Source of the DNA: an uncultured Coriobacteriaceae bacterium
GTDB lineage: Bacteria; Actinomycetota; Coriobacteriia; Coriobacteriales; QAMH01
Length of the DNA: 5,478 bases
Direction of reading: 5' to 3'
NCBI GenBank assembly: GCA_900556425.1
Contig: USOR01000066.1
Location: forward strand, 1-5,478
The position numbers were made by a program, and so were the translations under genes. Of this stretch, positions 1 through 5,168 are shown piece after piece (the stretch's first letter is position 1; each line of letters begins with the position of its first letter). The notes under the pieces were generated by a model. It was given only the letters and a program-made list of their open reading frames with translations. It was not told the origin of the DNA and did not search any database.

Positions 1-179
1 GCGCGTTCTATCAGGTAAAATACATCTTTTAGCGATGAGATTGCGCAGTACAGGGGAATGCCTTTCCTCAGGCAAGCATCGATAAGCTTGAAGGATGCTT
101 CATGCCCCGCACGATTCGGAAGGCAATAATCAAGCCAGACATTCGTATCGATGAGAAGGCTGAAGCGCCCGTCAATCAT
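1..179 (-). CDS. PIN-domain toxin, N-terminal part (cut by window edge)
   Basis: This is the first 59 codons and two further bases of a PIN-domain protein; the rest lies beyond the left edge. The start is the ATG at 179-177, inside the end of the antitoxin gene, with an 8-base ATGATTGA overlap that implies translational coupling. The N-terminus reads LLIDTNVWLDY at residues 8-18. This is the first beta strand of PIN nucleases with the first metal-binding aspartate at D11. A second strand and helix, AISSLKDVFYLIE (46-58), places an acidic residue (D52) where PIN domains carry their second conserved acid; this layout resembles the PIN_3-type subgroup. By family knowledge such toxins are Mg-dependent ribonucleases that cut RNA and stop growth when their antitoxin is lost. 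The RNA target cannot be read here. The PIN assignment is firm; the toxin role rests on the upstream antitoxin. Confidence 0.85.
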   Translation of the reverse strand, partial: MIDGRFSLLIDTNVWLDYCLPNRAGHEASFKLIDACLRKGIPLYCAISSLKDVFYLIER

Positions 180-507
180 GGAAGGCGCCCCTCTCTTCCC
201 AAGCCAGTTCGCGCAACTCGTCGTCAGTCAGCGAATCGACAGGACGCTGACTAAGCGGGATTCCGGTAATTCTGCTGAATTCTTTCACCGCGAACCCGGC
301 ATTGTCCGCGATCTCCTGCTTTCTCGCCTCAAGGTCACTCGCTTTGGCTTTTGACGGCATGAACGGGGGCAGCGCGTTGTGCTCGGCAAGATAGGTCCAG
401 AGCGCCTGCACCGCCGAGGACGGAGAGTAGCCATAGCGCCTGAGCACCTCGTCACCCGTGCGCTTAATCTCAACGCCGATGCGCGTGTTCATCTGCACTT
501 GTTCCAT
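172..507 (-). CDS. RelB/DinJ-like ribbon-helix-helix antitoxin
   Basis: A 111-residue protein. The N-terminal part fits a ribbon-helix-helix DNA-binding fold: a beta strand around MNTRIGVEI (6-14), a first helix to about residue 25, then SPSSAVQALWTYL (28-40) as the second helix, followed by ALPP, the sequence pattern of DinJ/RelB antitoxins. The C-terminal half is charged and helical (KAKASDLEARKQEIADNAG, 53-71; DSLTDDELRELAWEER, 91-106). It probably wraps and neutralises the toxin. The start at 507 is supported by an AAGGAG ribosome site five bases upstream; the second methionine (residue 6) would lose that spacing. The next gene overlaps by eight bases and encodes a PIN protein. By family knowledge the antitoxin dimer also represses its own promoter, and a fitting dyad lies at 519-546. 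DinJ/RelB proteins usually partner RelE/YafQ-fold toxins, so the PIN partner is noteworthy. Confidence 0.85.
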   Translation of the reverse strand: MEQVQMNTRIGVEIKRTGDEVLRRYGYSPSSAVQALWTYLAEHNALPPFMPSKAKASDLEARKQEIADNAGFAVKEFSRITGIPLSQRPVDSLTDDELRELAWEERGAFHD

Positions 508-518
508 GACAGCTCCTT

Positions 519-546
519 GCTATACATTTCTCTCGAAAAGTATAGC
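519..546 (-). promoter_or_regulatory. Toxin-antitoxin promoter with overlapping operator dyad
   Basis: Two perfect 7-base arms, GCTATAC (519-525) and GTATAGC (540-546), enclose inner arms TTTC (527-530) and GAAA (535-538). All four arms share one centre at 532.5, giving 22 of 28 matched positions. On the minus strand the right arm contains an extended -10 box, TGC-TATACT (hexamer at 544-539). Transcription would then start near the dyad centre, about 25 bases before the antitoxin ATG. No good -35 box is visible. The position suits autorepression by the antitoxin-toxin complex; this is inferred, not shown. Confidence 0.6.
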
Positions 547-578
547 ATCGCGCGAATCAGGCATTGTCGCTGCGCCGG

Positions 579-622
579 GATTTCTCCACTTCGGTGCTTC
601 GCACCTTCGGTCGAAATGACAG
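579..622 (+). repeat. Dispersed palindromic repeat, type 2 (copy A)
   Basis: A 42-base element from GATTTCTCC to TCGAAATGAC, followed by AG. The termini ATTTC and GAAAT are inverted, and an inner hairpin GGTGC-TTC-GCACC lies at 593-605. It has the same length as copy D2 at 2239 and differs from it at about six positions. It lies in the gene-free stretch between the toxin-antitoxin promoter and the 3' end of hslO. Confidence 0.75.
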
Positions 623-637
623 TAGTGGTGGTGGTGA

Positions 638-684
638 GATTTCTCGACTCCGCTCACTCCGTTCGCTTCGCTCGAAATGACAGG
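638..684 (+). repeat. Dispersed palindromic repeat, type 1 (copy B)
   Basis: A 44-base element from GATTTCTCGACTCCG to CTCGAAATGAC, followed by AGG. The ends ATTTC(T)CGA and TCGAAAT are inverted; the CT-rich middle has no clear internal hairpin. It closely matches copy D1 (opposite strand, 2187-2230, same length) and copy E (3434, eight bases shorter). It sits downstream of hslO. Confidence 0.75.
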
Positions 685-700
685 AGGGTACCGCACAGTT

Positions 701-717
701 CCGCTCGAAATGACAGG
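701..717 (+). repeat. Truncated dispersed repeat (copy C)
   Basis: Only the right end of the type 1 repeat is present: CCGCTCGAAATGACAGG, matching the right end of copy E exactly. The left terminus is absent. It lies 10 bases beyond the hslO stop codon, next to copy B, so it looks like a decayed or partly duplicated copy. Confidence 0.6.
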
Positions 718-727
718 GAAGCGCCCC

Positions 728-1618
728 TCACTCCTCAATCAGCGCGGCGATCTCGTCGGGCGAGTACTGGTACTTGCTGTTGCAGAACGCGCAGACCATC
801 TCCACGTCCTCGCCCTCGTCGACCATGTCCTGCAGCTCGTCGGCACTCACGAGCGAAAGCAGCTTGAGCGTGCGCTCGCGCGTGCAATCGCAACGAAACT
901 CCACGGGGCCATCCTCGAGAATCTGCAAGTCCATGTCGCCGAGAATTCGCTCCAGGATGCTCTCGGGTGTCTCGCCCTCGGAAAGCATGGTCGTGGCGCT
1001 CGGCAGCGACGCGATGCGCTCCTCGAGCTGAGCAGCCGTCTCGTCGGTCGCCCCGTCCATGAGCTGAACGATGAAGCCGCCCGCCTCGCGCACGGAGCTG
1101 TCCTCGTTGAGCAGCACGCCCAGCGAGACCGCTGAGGGAATCTGGTCGCTCGAGGTGAGGTAGTACGCGATGTCATCGGCAATCTCGCCGGACTGGATTT
1201 CGACGACGCCGCTATAGGGCTCGCGCATTGCCAGATCGTAGATGATGCGCAGCGTGCCTTTGCCCACGACCTCGCCCACGCGGAGCTTCTCGCCCACCTT
1301 GGAGGGAAGCGAGGCCTGCGGATTGCCCACATAGCCCTTGACGCTTCCGTCCGATTTGGCCGTCACGGTAATATTGCCCAGCGACCCATCCCCGTTGAAG
1401 ACGATGGAGAGCGCATCCTTGTCGCCCTTCATCATCGTTCCCATCATGGCAGCGGCCGTGAGCGTGCGGCCCAGGGCGGCCGTAGCAGTGCGCGATAGCT
1501 CATGCATACGCCGCGCGTCCTCCACGAGCCCGCGCGAGTACACGGCAAAGGCGCGGATGGTCCCGTTGGCTGCGGTGGCACGCACCACGTGGTCGCGCTT
1601 CATGTTGATGACGTTCAT
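728..1618 (-). CDS. hslO: Hsp33 redox-regulated molecular chaperone
   Basis: A 296-residue protein, close to the usual Hsp33 length (about 290). The N-terminal domain carries family signatures GDGSLGNI (76-83) and VKGYVGNP (93-100). The C-terminal redox switch is intact: CDC at 243-245 and CAFC at 276-279, a CxC-X30-CxxC spacing identical to that of E. coli Hsp33. By family knowledge these four cysteines bind zinc when reduced. On oxidation they form disulfides, release zinc and activate a cytoplasmic holdase that protects unfolding proteins during oxidative stress. The ATG at 1618 was chosen because it overlaps the Nudix stop codon as ATGA, with GGAA about eight bases upstream. An in-frame TTG at 1630 would add four residues but overlaps the upstream gene further. 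It is the second gene of an operon with the Nudix hydrolase. Repeat copies C, B and A follow its stop codon. Confidence 0.96.
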   Translation of the reverse strand: MNVINMKRDHVVRATAANGTIRAFAVYSRGLVEDARRMHELSRTATAALGRTLTAAAMMGTMMKGDKDALSIVFNGDGSLGNITVTAKSDGSVKGYVGNPQASLPSKVGEKLRVGEVVGKGTLRIIYDLAMREPYSGVVEIQSGEIADDIAYYLTSSDQIPSAVSLGVLLNEDSSVREAGGFIVQLMDGATDETAAQLEERIASLPSATTMLSEGETPESILERILGDMDLQILEDGPVEFRCDCTRERTLKLLSLVSADELQDMVDEGEDVEMVCAFCNSKYQYSPDEIAALIEE

Positions 1619-2112
1619 GCCCAGTTCCAATCTATGAGGTCGAGAGGCTCGCCGTCCAGGCGTGCTTCGACGAGTTCATCATTTGTGTCGTAAACGAGCT
1701 TGAGCGAGAAGAAGGGCTGCTCGGGGTCGGCGATGAGTTTGAGGAAGACCTCGTCGCCCTTCCAATGCGGTAGGTCCAGGAGCTCGTCTTTGGGCACCCA
1801 TTCTAATATGCCCTCATTACAGCTCCGTACCGTGCCCGTCCAGCCCGTGATCGTGAAAAGATGCATGTACTCCGTCACCCAACGGCCGGACACGAAGGTG
1901 ACGATGCCACGGTAACGCCACGCATGCGGCGTCAGGCCCGTCTCTTCGCGCACCTCGCGCATCATGCATTCCTCGGGGCTTTCGTCGGCCTCGAACTTGC
2001 CGCCGATGCCAATCCACTTGCCCTTGTTGACGTCATGTTCCTTCTTCACGCGATGCAGCATGAGGTAGGCGCTTCCGTCGTCTATGTAACACAGCGTGGT
2101 CTGGACGCTCAT
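1615..2112 (-). CDS. Nudix hydrolase, MutT/MTH1-like (probable 8-oxo-dGTP diphosphatase)
   Basis: A 165-residue protein with a complete Nudix box, GX5EX7REUXEEXGU, from G38 through E44 and REVREETGL (52-60). The metal-binding glutamates E53, E56 and E57 are present. The sequence before it, GKWIGIGGKFE (31-41), resembles the GKW-G-GGK stretch of MTH1-like 8-oxo-dGTPases. By family knowledge such enzymes hydrolyse oxidised purine nucleoside triphosphates to the monophosphate so they are not built into DNA. The actual substrate cannot be fixed from sequence, and another nucleotide is possible. The start is supported by AGGAG about 11 bases upstream. Its stop overlaps the hslO start as ATGA, so the two are almost certainly co-transcribed and translationally coupled. 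No convincing -10/-35 pair is visible upstream; the 11-bp inverted repeat at 2142-2178 lies in its leader or promoter region. Confidence 0.93.
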   Translation of the reverse strand: MSVQTTLCYIDDGSAYLMLHRVKKEHDVNKGKWIGIGGKFEADESPEECMMREVREETGLTPHAWRYRGIVTFVSGRWVTEYMHLFTITGWTGTVRSCNEGILEWVPKDELLDLPHWKGDEVFLKLIADPEQPFFSLKLVYDTNDELVEARLDGEPLDLIDWNWA

Positions 2113-2141
2113 GGTCTATTCTCTCCTACTCTGACCTTGGG

Positions 2142-2178
2142 AATGAGACAAATCTTCCCTGTCCCGTTTTGTCTCATT
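2142..2178. repeat. 11-bp perfect inverted repeat upstream of the Nudix-hslO operon
   Basis: AATGAGACAAA (2142-2152) and TTTGTCTCATT (2168-2178) are exact reverse complements separated by 15 bases. The pair lies 30 to 66 bases upstream of the Nudix start codon. It could be an operator for the operon, a stem-loop in its leader, or another dispersed palindromic element. The stem is AT-rich and no run of T follows on either strand, so a plain intrinsic terminator is unlikely. Confidence 0.6.
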
Positions 2179-2186
2179 TGCCTCTC

Positions 2187-2230
2187 GTCATTTCGAGCGG
2201 AGCGAACGAAGTGAGCGAAGTCGAGAAATC
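2187..2230 (-). repeat. Dispersed palindromic repeat, type 1 (copy D1)
   Basis: Read on the minus strand it runs from GATTTCTCGACTTCG to CCGCTCGAAATGAC. It is 44 bases like copy B and differs from it at a few positions. It faces copy D2 head to head with an eight-base gap, so the two form a larger interrupted inverted repeat between divergent genes. Confidence 0.75.
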
Positions 2231-2238
2231 TCGTCATA

Positions 2239-2283
2239 GATTTCTCCGCTACGGCGCTACGCGCCTCCGGTCGAAATGACAGG
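2239..2283 (+). repeat. Dispersed palindromic repeat, type 2 (copy D2)
   Basis: A 42-base element with ends GATTTCTCC and TCGAAATGAC, followed by AGG. Its inner hairpin, GGCGC-TAC-GCGCC (2253-2265), matches the place and size of the hairpin in copy A but with a C-G pair replacing T-A. It lies about 25 bases upstream of the -10-like box of the plus-strand gene. Confidence 0.75.
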
Positions 2284-2307
2284 ATAATGCAACCCCATCT
2301 CGCACAG

Positions 2308-2315
2308 TATAGAAT
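2308..2315 (+). promoter_or_regulatory. Probable -10 region of the EEP-fold hydrolase gene
   Basis: TATAGAAT contains TAGAAT (2310-2315), five of six matches to the TATAAT consensus. No good -35 box is found 16-18 bases upstream. Transcription would start at about 2322. That gives a leader of about 30 bases before the preferred ATG at 2352, or a leaderless message if the ATG at 2322 were used. Confidence 0.45.
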
Positions 2316-2351
2316 GAGCAGATGCGTACGACACACGAAAGGCGGACCATC

Positions 2352-3428
2352 ATGGCAGCATCCATCGCCCGCAAGACGGGGAAGGTTATCGGCATCATCG
2401 TCGCGATACTCATCGTCTTCGTCCTCGCATTGGTCGCCTTCCTCACCGTCGCGGAATACAATCCGCCCGCCACACAGGAAATCGAGATTCACGGCATGGC
2501 CCGAGAAACGATTGAGCCCGGACAAAGCCTCAGCGTCGTCACCTGGAACGCCGGCTACGGTGGCCTGTCCAAACAAGCTGACTTCTTCATGGACGGCGGC
2601 GATGGCGTGCGCACCGTCTCGCATGATGGCGTCCTGGCAAACCTCACCGGCATCGAAGATGAGCTCGCCGCCCTCGACCCCGACTTCATCTTTCTCCAGG
2701 AAGTCGACCAGGATTCCGAGCGCACCTACGGCATCAACGAGCGTGCTCGGCTTGCCGCGGCGTTTGCCCCCGAATACGCATCAGCTTATGCCCTCAACTT
2801 CGACGTGGCCTACGTTCCCTATCCCCTGCCGCCCATCGGCGCCGTTGAGAGCGGCATCATGACGCTCTCGCGCATGCAGCCGACCAGCGCCGAGCGCGTG
2901 CAACTCCCCTGTCCGTTCTCCTGGCCCGTGCGCCTCGGCAACCTCAAGCGCTGCCTGCTCGTCGAGCGCATCCCCCTCACAGACAGTGAAACCGAGCTCG
3001 TGCTCGTGAACCTGCATCTCGAGGCCTACGACGATGGCGAGGGCAAGGCGGCGCAGACGGCGCAGCTTGCCCAGCTGTTGCAAGAGGAGCGCGCGAAGGG
3101 CAACTACGTCATCGCCGGCGGCGACTTCAACCAGAGCTTCTCGAACGTGGACACGAGTATGTATCCGCTGCAAGGCGATGACCTGTGGCAGTGCGGCTAC
3201 ATCGACGTGAGTTCGCTAGGCAATGGCTTTACCGCGGCGATGGACAACACGACGCCCACCTGCCGCTCGCTCGACCGGCCCTACGACGAGTCGAATAACT
3301 TCCAGTTCTACATGATCGATGGATTCATCGTCTCGGATAACATCCGCATCGATGCGCTCGAAACCATCGATGCCGGCTTCGAGTTCACCGACCACAACCC
3401 CGTGCTGTTGAACGCCACGCTGCTGTAA
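2352..3428 (+). CDS. Membrane-anchored endonuclease/exonuclease/phosphatase (EEP) family protein
   Basis: A 358-residue protein. Residues 12-34 form one hydrophobic segment after a short basic tail (ARKTGK), so the catalytic part is probably held outside the membrane. The EEP fold follows with its motif series: VVTWN (62-66), FLQEVD (114-119), VNLHLEA (219-225), AGGDFNQ (255-261), MIDGF (321-325) and TDHNPV (346-351). Candidate metal and catalytic residues are N66, E117, H222, D258, N260, D323, D347 and H348; all are present, so the enzyme should be active. The superfamily includes DNases, sphingomyelinases and phosphoinositide phosphatases, all metal-dependent phosphodiester or phosphomonoester hydrolases; the substrate here is unknown. 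The start at 2352 follows an AAAGGCGG ribosome site. An in-frame ATG at 2322 would add ten residues. The gene stands alone between divergent and convergent neighbours, with repeat copies on both sides. Confidence 0.9.
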   Translation: MAASIARKTGKVIGIIVAILIVFVLALVAFLTVAEYNPPATQEIEIHGMARETIEPGQSLSVVTWNAGYGGLSKQADFFMDGGDGVRTVSHDGVLANLTGIEDELAALDPDFIFLQEVDQDSERTYGINERARLAAAFAPEYASAYALNFDVAYVPYPLPPIGAVESGIMTLSRMQPTSAERVQLPCPFSWPVRLGNLKRCLLVERIPLTDSETELVLVNLHLEAYDDGEGKAAQTAQLAQLLQEERAKGNYVIAGGDFNQSFSNVDTSMYPLQGDDLWQCGYIDVSSLGNGFTAAMDNTTPTCRSLDRPYDESNNFQFYMIDGFIVSDNIRIDALETIDAGFEFTDHNPVLLNATLL

Positions 3429-3433
3429 GGGAA

Positions 3434-3472
3434 GATTTCTCGACTCCGCTTCGCTCCGCTCGAAATGACAGG
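3434..3472 (+). repeat. Dispersed palindromic repeat, type 1, short form (copy E)
   Basis: From GATTTCTCGACTCCGC to CCGCTCGAAATGAC, followed by AGG. It is eight bases shorter than copy B through loss in the CT-rich middle. It fills most of the 55-base gap between the convergent EEP and lipid-kinase genes. It could affect transcription or mRNA ends there, but no T run marks an intrinsic terminator. Confidence 0.75.
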
Positions 3473-3483
3473 CGAGACCATGC

Positions 3484-4419
3484 TCAGGCCAACACGCGAA
3501 GTGCCTGATGCTCGCAGCTGATGTCGAAGTGCGTCGCGTGCAAGGGCTCGCCGTCAATCTGGCAAGGCGGTTCCTCGTCAAAGTCGATGACCGCATGATG
3601 AGCGCGCAGAAACTCCATGGGTTTCATACCCACGTGCTTGCCGTTTTTGGCTCGCATGAAAATGTATATCGCACGAGCGACGCCTGCAGGCGGATGCGAT
3701 ATGCAGATGTCGAGCGTGCCGTCGTCGAGCGTCGCCTCGGGGCAAATCTTAAAGCCACCGCCGTAATACGGGCCGATCTGCACGGCAAAGGTGATGCTTT
3801 GCCCCTCGACCTGCTTGCCATCGAAGTCGGCACGATAGTGGCGGTCGACAAGATTGTGGCGCAGCTGGTCGATACCGCTCGAAACATACACGCCCGCATC
3901 CGACCTGCCGGTCTCGACACGACGCTTGACCGTATCGAGCGCGATGGCGGCATCCAACCCAAAGGAAAGCGTCTCGGCGAAATAGATATCGTTGCAGAGC
4001 CCCACATCCACGAGTCGTGGGCTGGCATGCAACACTGCCTGCGTGCACTTCCGCACGTCGAGGGGCAGCCCGAGCGCACGCGCGTAATCGTTACCTGTGC
4101 CAGCAGCGATGATGCCAAATGCGGGGCGTTCCTCGGCGGGGATGCTCATGAGCGCGTTCACGACGAGATGCGCAAGGCCGTCACCGCCAATCGCAATGAC
4201 CGCACGAATGCCGCCCGATTTCTCGACGACATCACGCGTCTGCTCGGGCGAGCTGAGAAAGGCCGCGTCGACCTCGGCATCCGCAAAGGTCGCGCTTGTC
4301 TTCCCACGGGCAATGGCCGCTTCCATCTCGCCCATGGCGCGACGCGCGGCCTGCGTCCCCGTGCCATTGCCGGCGGCCGGGTTTGCGACAACCAATATGG
4401 ACGCGGACCTCTCGCTCAT
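3484..4419 (-). CDS. Diacylglycerol kinase catalytic-domain lipid kinase (DgkB/YegS-like)
   Basis: A 311-residue protein, the normal length for soluble bacterial lipid kinases. It begins with the nucleotide-binding strand ILVVANPAAGNGTG (8-21). Then come AIGGDG (76-81) with the phosphate-binding glycines and D80, IIAAGTGND (103-111), and the second-domain motif YYGGGFKICPEATLDDG (218-234), ending in QIDGEPL (287-293). By family knowledge these enzymes phosphorylate diacylglycerol or a related lipid with ATP at the inner membrane face, feeding phospholipid recycling. The lipid is not certain here. One oddity is GGDGLAHLVVN where most relatives read GGDG-T-x-N-E-V-x-N. The start has GAGGAG five bases upstream. 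It begins 13 bases after the flavoprotein stop codon on the same strand, so the two form an operon. Confidence 0.92.
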   Translation of the reverse strand: MSERSASILVVANPAAGNGTGTQAARRAMGEMEAAIARGKTSATFADAEVDAAFLSSPEQTRDVVEKSGGIRAVIAIGGDGLAHLVVNALMSIPAEERPAFGIIAAGTGNDYARALGLPLDVRKCTQAVLHASPRLVDVGLCNDIYFAETLSFGLDAAIALDTVKRRVETGRSDAGVYVSSGIDQLRHNLVDRHYRADFDGKQVEGQSITFAVQIGPYYGGGFKICPEATLDDGTLDICISHPPAGVARAIYIFMRAKNGKHVGMKPMEFLRAHHAVIDFDEEPPCQIDGEPLHATHFDISCEHQALRVLA

Positions 4420-4432
4420 CGCCGCTCCTCGT

Positions 4433-4975
4433 CTACTTGATGCTCAGGCCGAGCTCATAGGCCTTCTGCAAGCCCGGGTTTCCCTCGATGGCGCCCTTCT
4501 CGTACACGTTATTGATGATGACCTCGCCAAGGTTCTCCTGCTTGCAATAGTTGGCCGCCACGCGATAGCTGTTGACGGCAGGCTCGCAGGTGGTCTCGTC
4601 CTTGTCCTCGAAGCACAGCAGCAACGCGGTCTGCGTAATGCCAAAGGGCTTGCCAATTCCGCAGAACATGCGGTCCTGGAAGGCGCGCAATTGCGCAGGG
4701 AAGTTGTAGAAGTACATGGGTGTCGCGTACACGATCACATCGGCCTCATGCAACAGCGGATAGAACTTCTGCATGTCATCCTTGTTGATACACTCGCCCT
4801 CGTGCGAGAGACAGTACTCGCAGGCCATGCAACCCGAAATCTTCGCATGCCCAACGCTTATGCGCGTGACCTCGTTGCCTGCCTCGAGCGCACCACGCTC
4901 GAACCAATCGGCGAGTATGCTCGAGTTCCCACCTTCGCGCGGACTCGCATGAACAAGCAAGATATTCTTCGACAT
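4433..4975 (-). CDS. Flavodoxin-fold NAD(P)H-dependent oxidoreductase, iron-sulfur flavoprotein-like
   Basis: A 180-residue flavodoxin-fold protein. The first strand and phosphate loop read ILLVHASPREGGNSSIL (5-21), typical of the FMN site of NADPH-dependent FMN reductases. ATPMYFYNFPAQLRAFQDR (84-102) is the second flavin-contact region. Between them lies a cysteine cluster, C49-X2-C52-X2-C55-X6-C62, followed by DDM. This spacing falls in the CX2CX2CX4-7C range of iron-sulfur flavoproteins, whose founding members bind a 4Fe-4S cluster near FMN. The protein may therefore pass electrons through a cluster and FMN; its donor and acceptor are unknown. Many related small reductases carry the same motif without a proven cluster. 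The start has GGGGAG five bases upstream and a TATAAT box about 50 bases further up. It is the first gene of an operon with the lipid kinase. Confidence 0.88.
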   Translation of the reverse strand: MSKNILLVHASPREGGNSSILADWFERGALEAGNEVTRISVGHAKISGCMACEYCLSHEGECINKDDMQKFYPLLHEADVIVYATPMYFYNFPAQLRAFQDRMFCGIGKPFGITQTALLLCFEDKDETTCEPAVNSYRVAANYCKQENLGEVIINNVYEKGAIEGNPGLQKAYELGLSIK

Positions 4976-5022
4976 GGTGGCTCCCCGTCCCTATCATCGT
5001 CTCGACAACATATGCTGGCGTA

Positions 5023-5028
5023 ATTATA
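5023..5028 (-). promoter_or_regulatory. -10 box for the flavoprotein-lipid kinase operon
   Basis: On the minus strand this is a perfect TATAAT, placing the transcription start near 5016 and giving a leader of about 40 bases to the ATG at 4975. The -35 region is weak: TTGCTT is present but only 14 bases upstream. Confidence 0.5.
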
Positions 5029-5108
5029 CGTCTAAAGCGATAAAGCAAGATGGGAAGCGCGAAGACTAATCGCCCTCTCCCGCCACCAAACCGTAATCTG
5101 TTTCTTTA

Positions 5109-5122
5109 ATGAAACATTTCAT
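5109..5122. promoter_or_regulatory. Palindrome at the -35 region of the TAXI receptor promoter
   Basis: ATGAAA and TTTCAT flank a CA spacer, a 14-base operator-like dyad ending 15 bases before the TATAAT box at 5138. Its position would let a regulator block or recruit RNA polymerase. No protein that binds it is encoded in the window. Confidence 0.35.
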
Positions 5123-5137
5123 CCACAAGATTGCAGA

Positions 5138-5143
5138 TATAAT
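5138..5143 (+). promoter_or_regulatory. -10 box for the TAXI receptor gene
   Basis: A perfect TATAAT 68 bases before the GTG start, in an AT-rich stretch. Transcription would begin near 5150, leaving a leader of about 60 bases. No strong -35 box is seen; the region at 5109-5122 carries a palindrome instead. Confidence 0.5.
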
Positions 5144-5168
5144 GCATAGAGTTTCTCATGTATGCCCG

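Noticed and set aside
579..717. CRISPR array
   Set aside because: The repeats differ in type and length, one is truncated, spacing is irregular, and related copies lie scattered in both orientations with no cas gene nearby.
379..1135. Plus-strand open frames opposite the antitoxin, the repeats and the end of hslO
   Set aside because: They run through the repeat cluster and antisense to well-supported genes, and the products are arginine-rich with no domain.
2109..2624. A 171-codon minus-strand frame from inside the EEP gene through the intergenic region
   Set aside because: It reads antisense to the EEP N-terminus and through two repeat copies, and has no recognisable motif.
3429..3483. Intrinsic terminator between the convergent EEP and kinase genes
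   Set aside because: The only structure is repeat copy E, whose middle does not fold well and which has no T run on either side.
3508..4440. A 310-codon open frame on the plus strand opposite the lipid kinase
   Set aside because: It is a mirror of the kinase gene in GC-rich sequence. Its protein shows no fold or motif, while the minus strand carries all kinase motifs and a ribosome site.
4097..5023. A 308-codon open frame on the plus strand opposite the kinase and flavoprotein genes
   Set aside because: It spans two recognisable minus-strand genes and their gap, and its low-complexity Ala/Arg/Leu-rich product resembles no known family.
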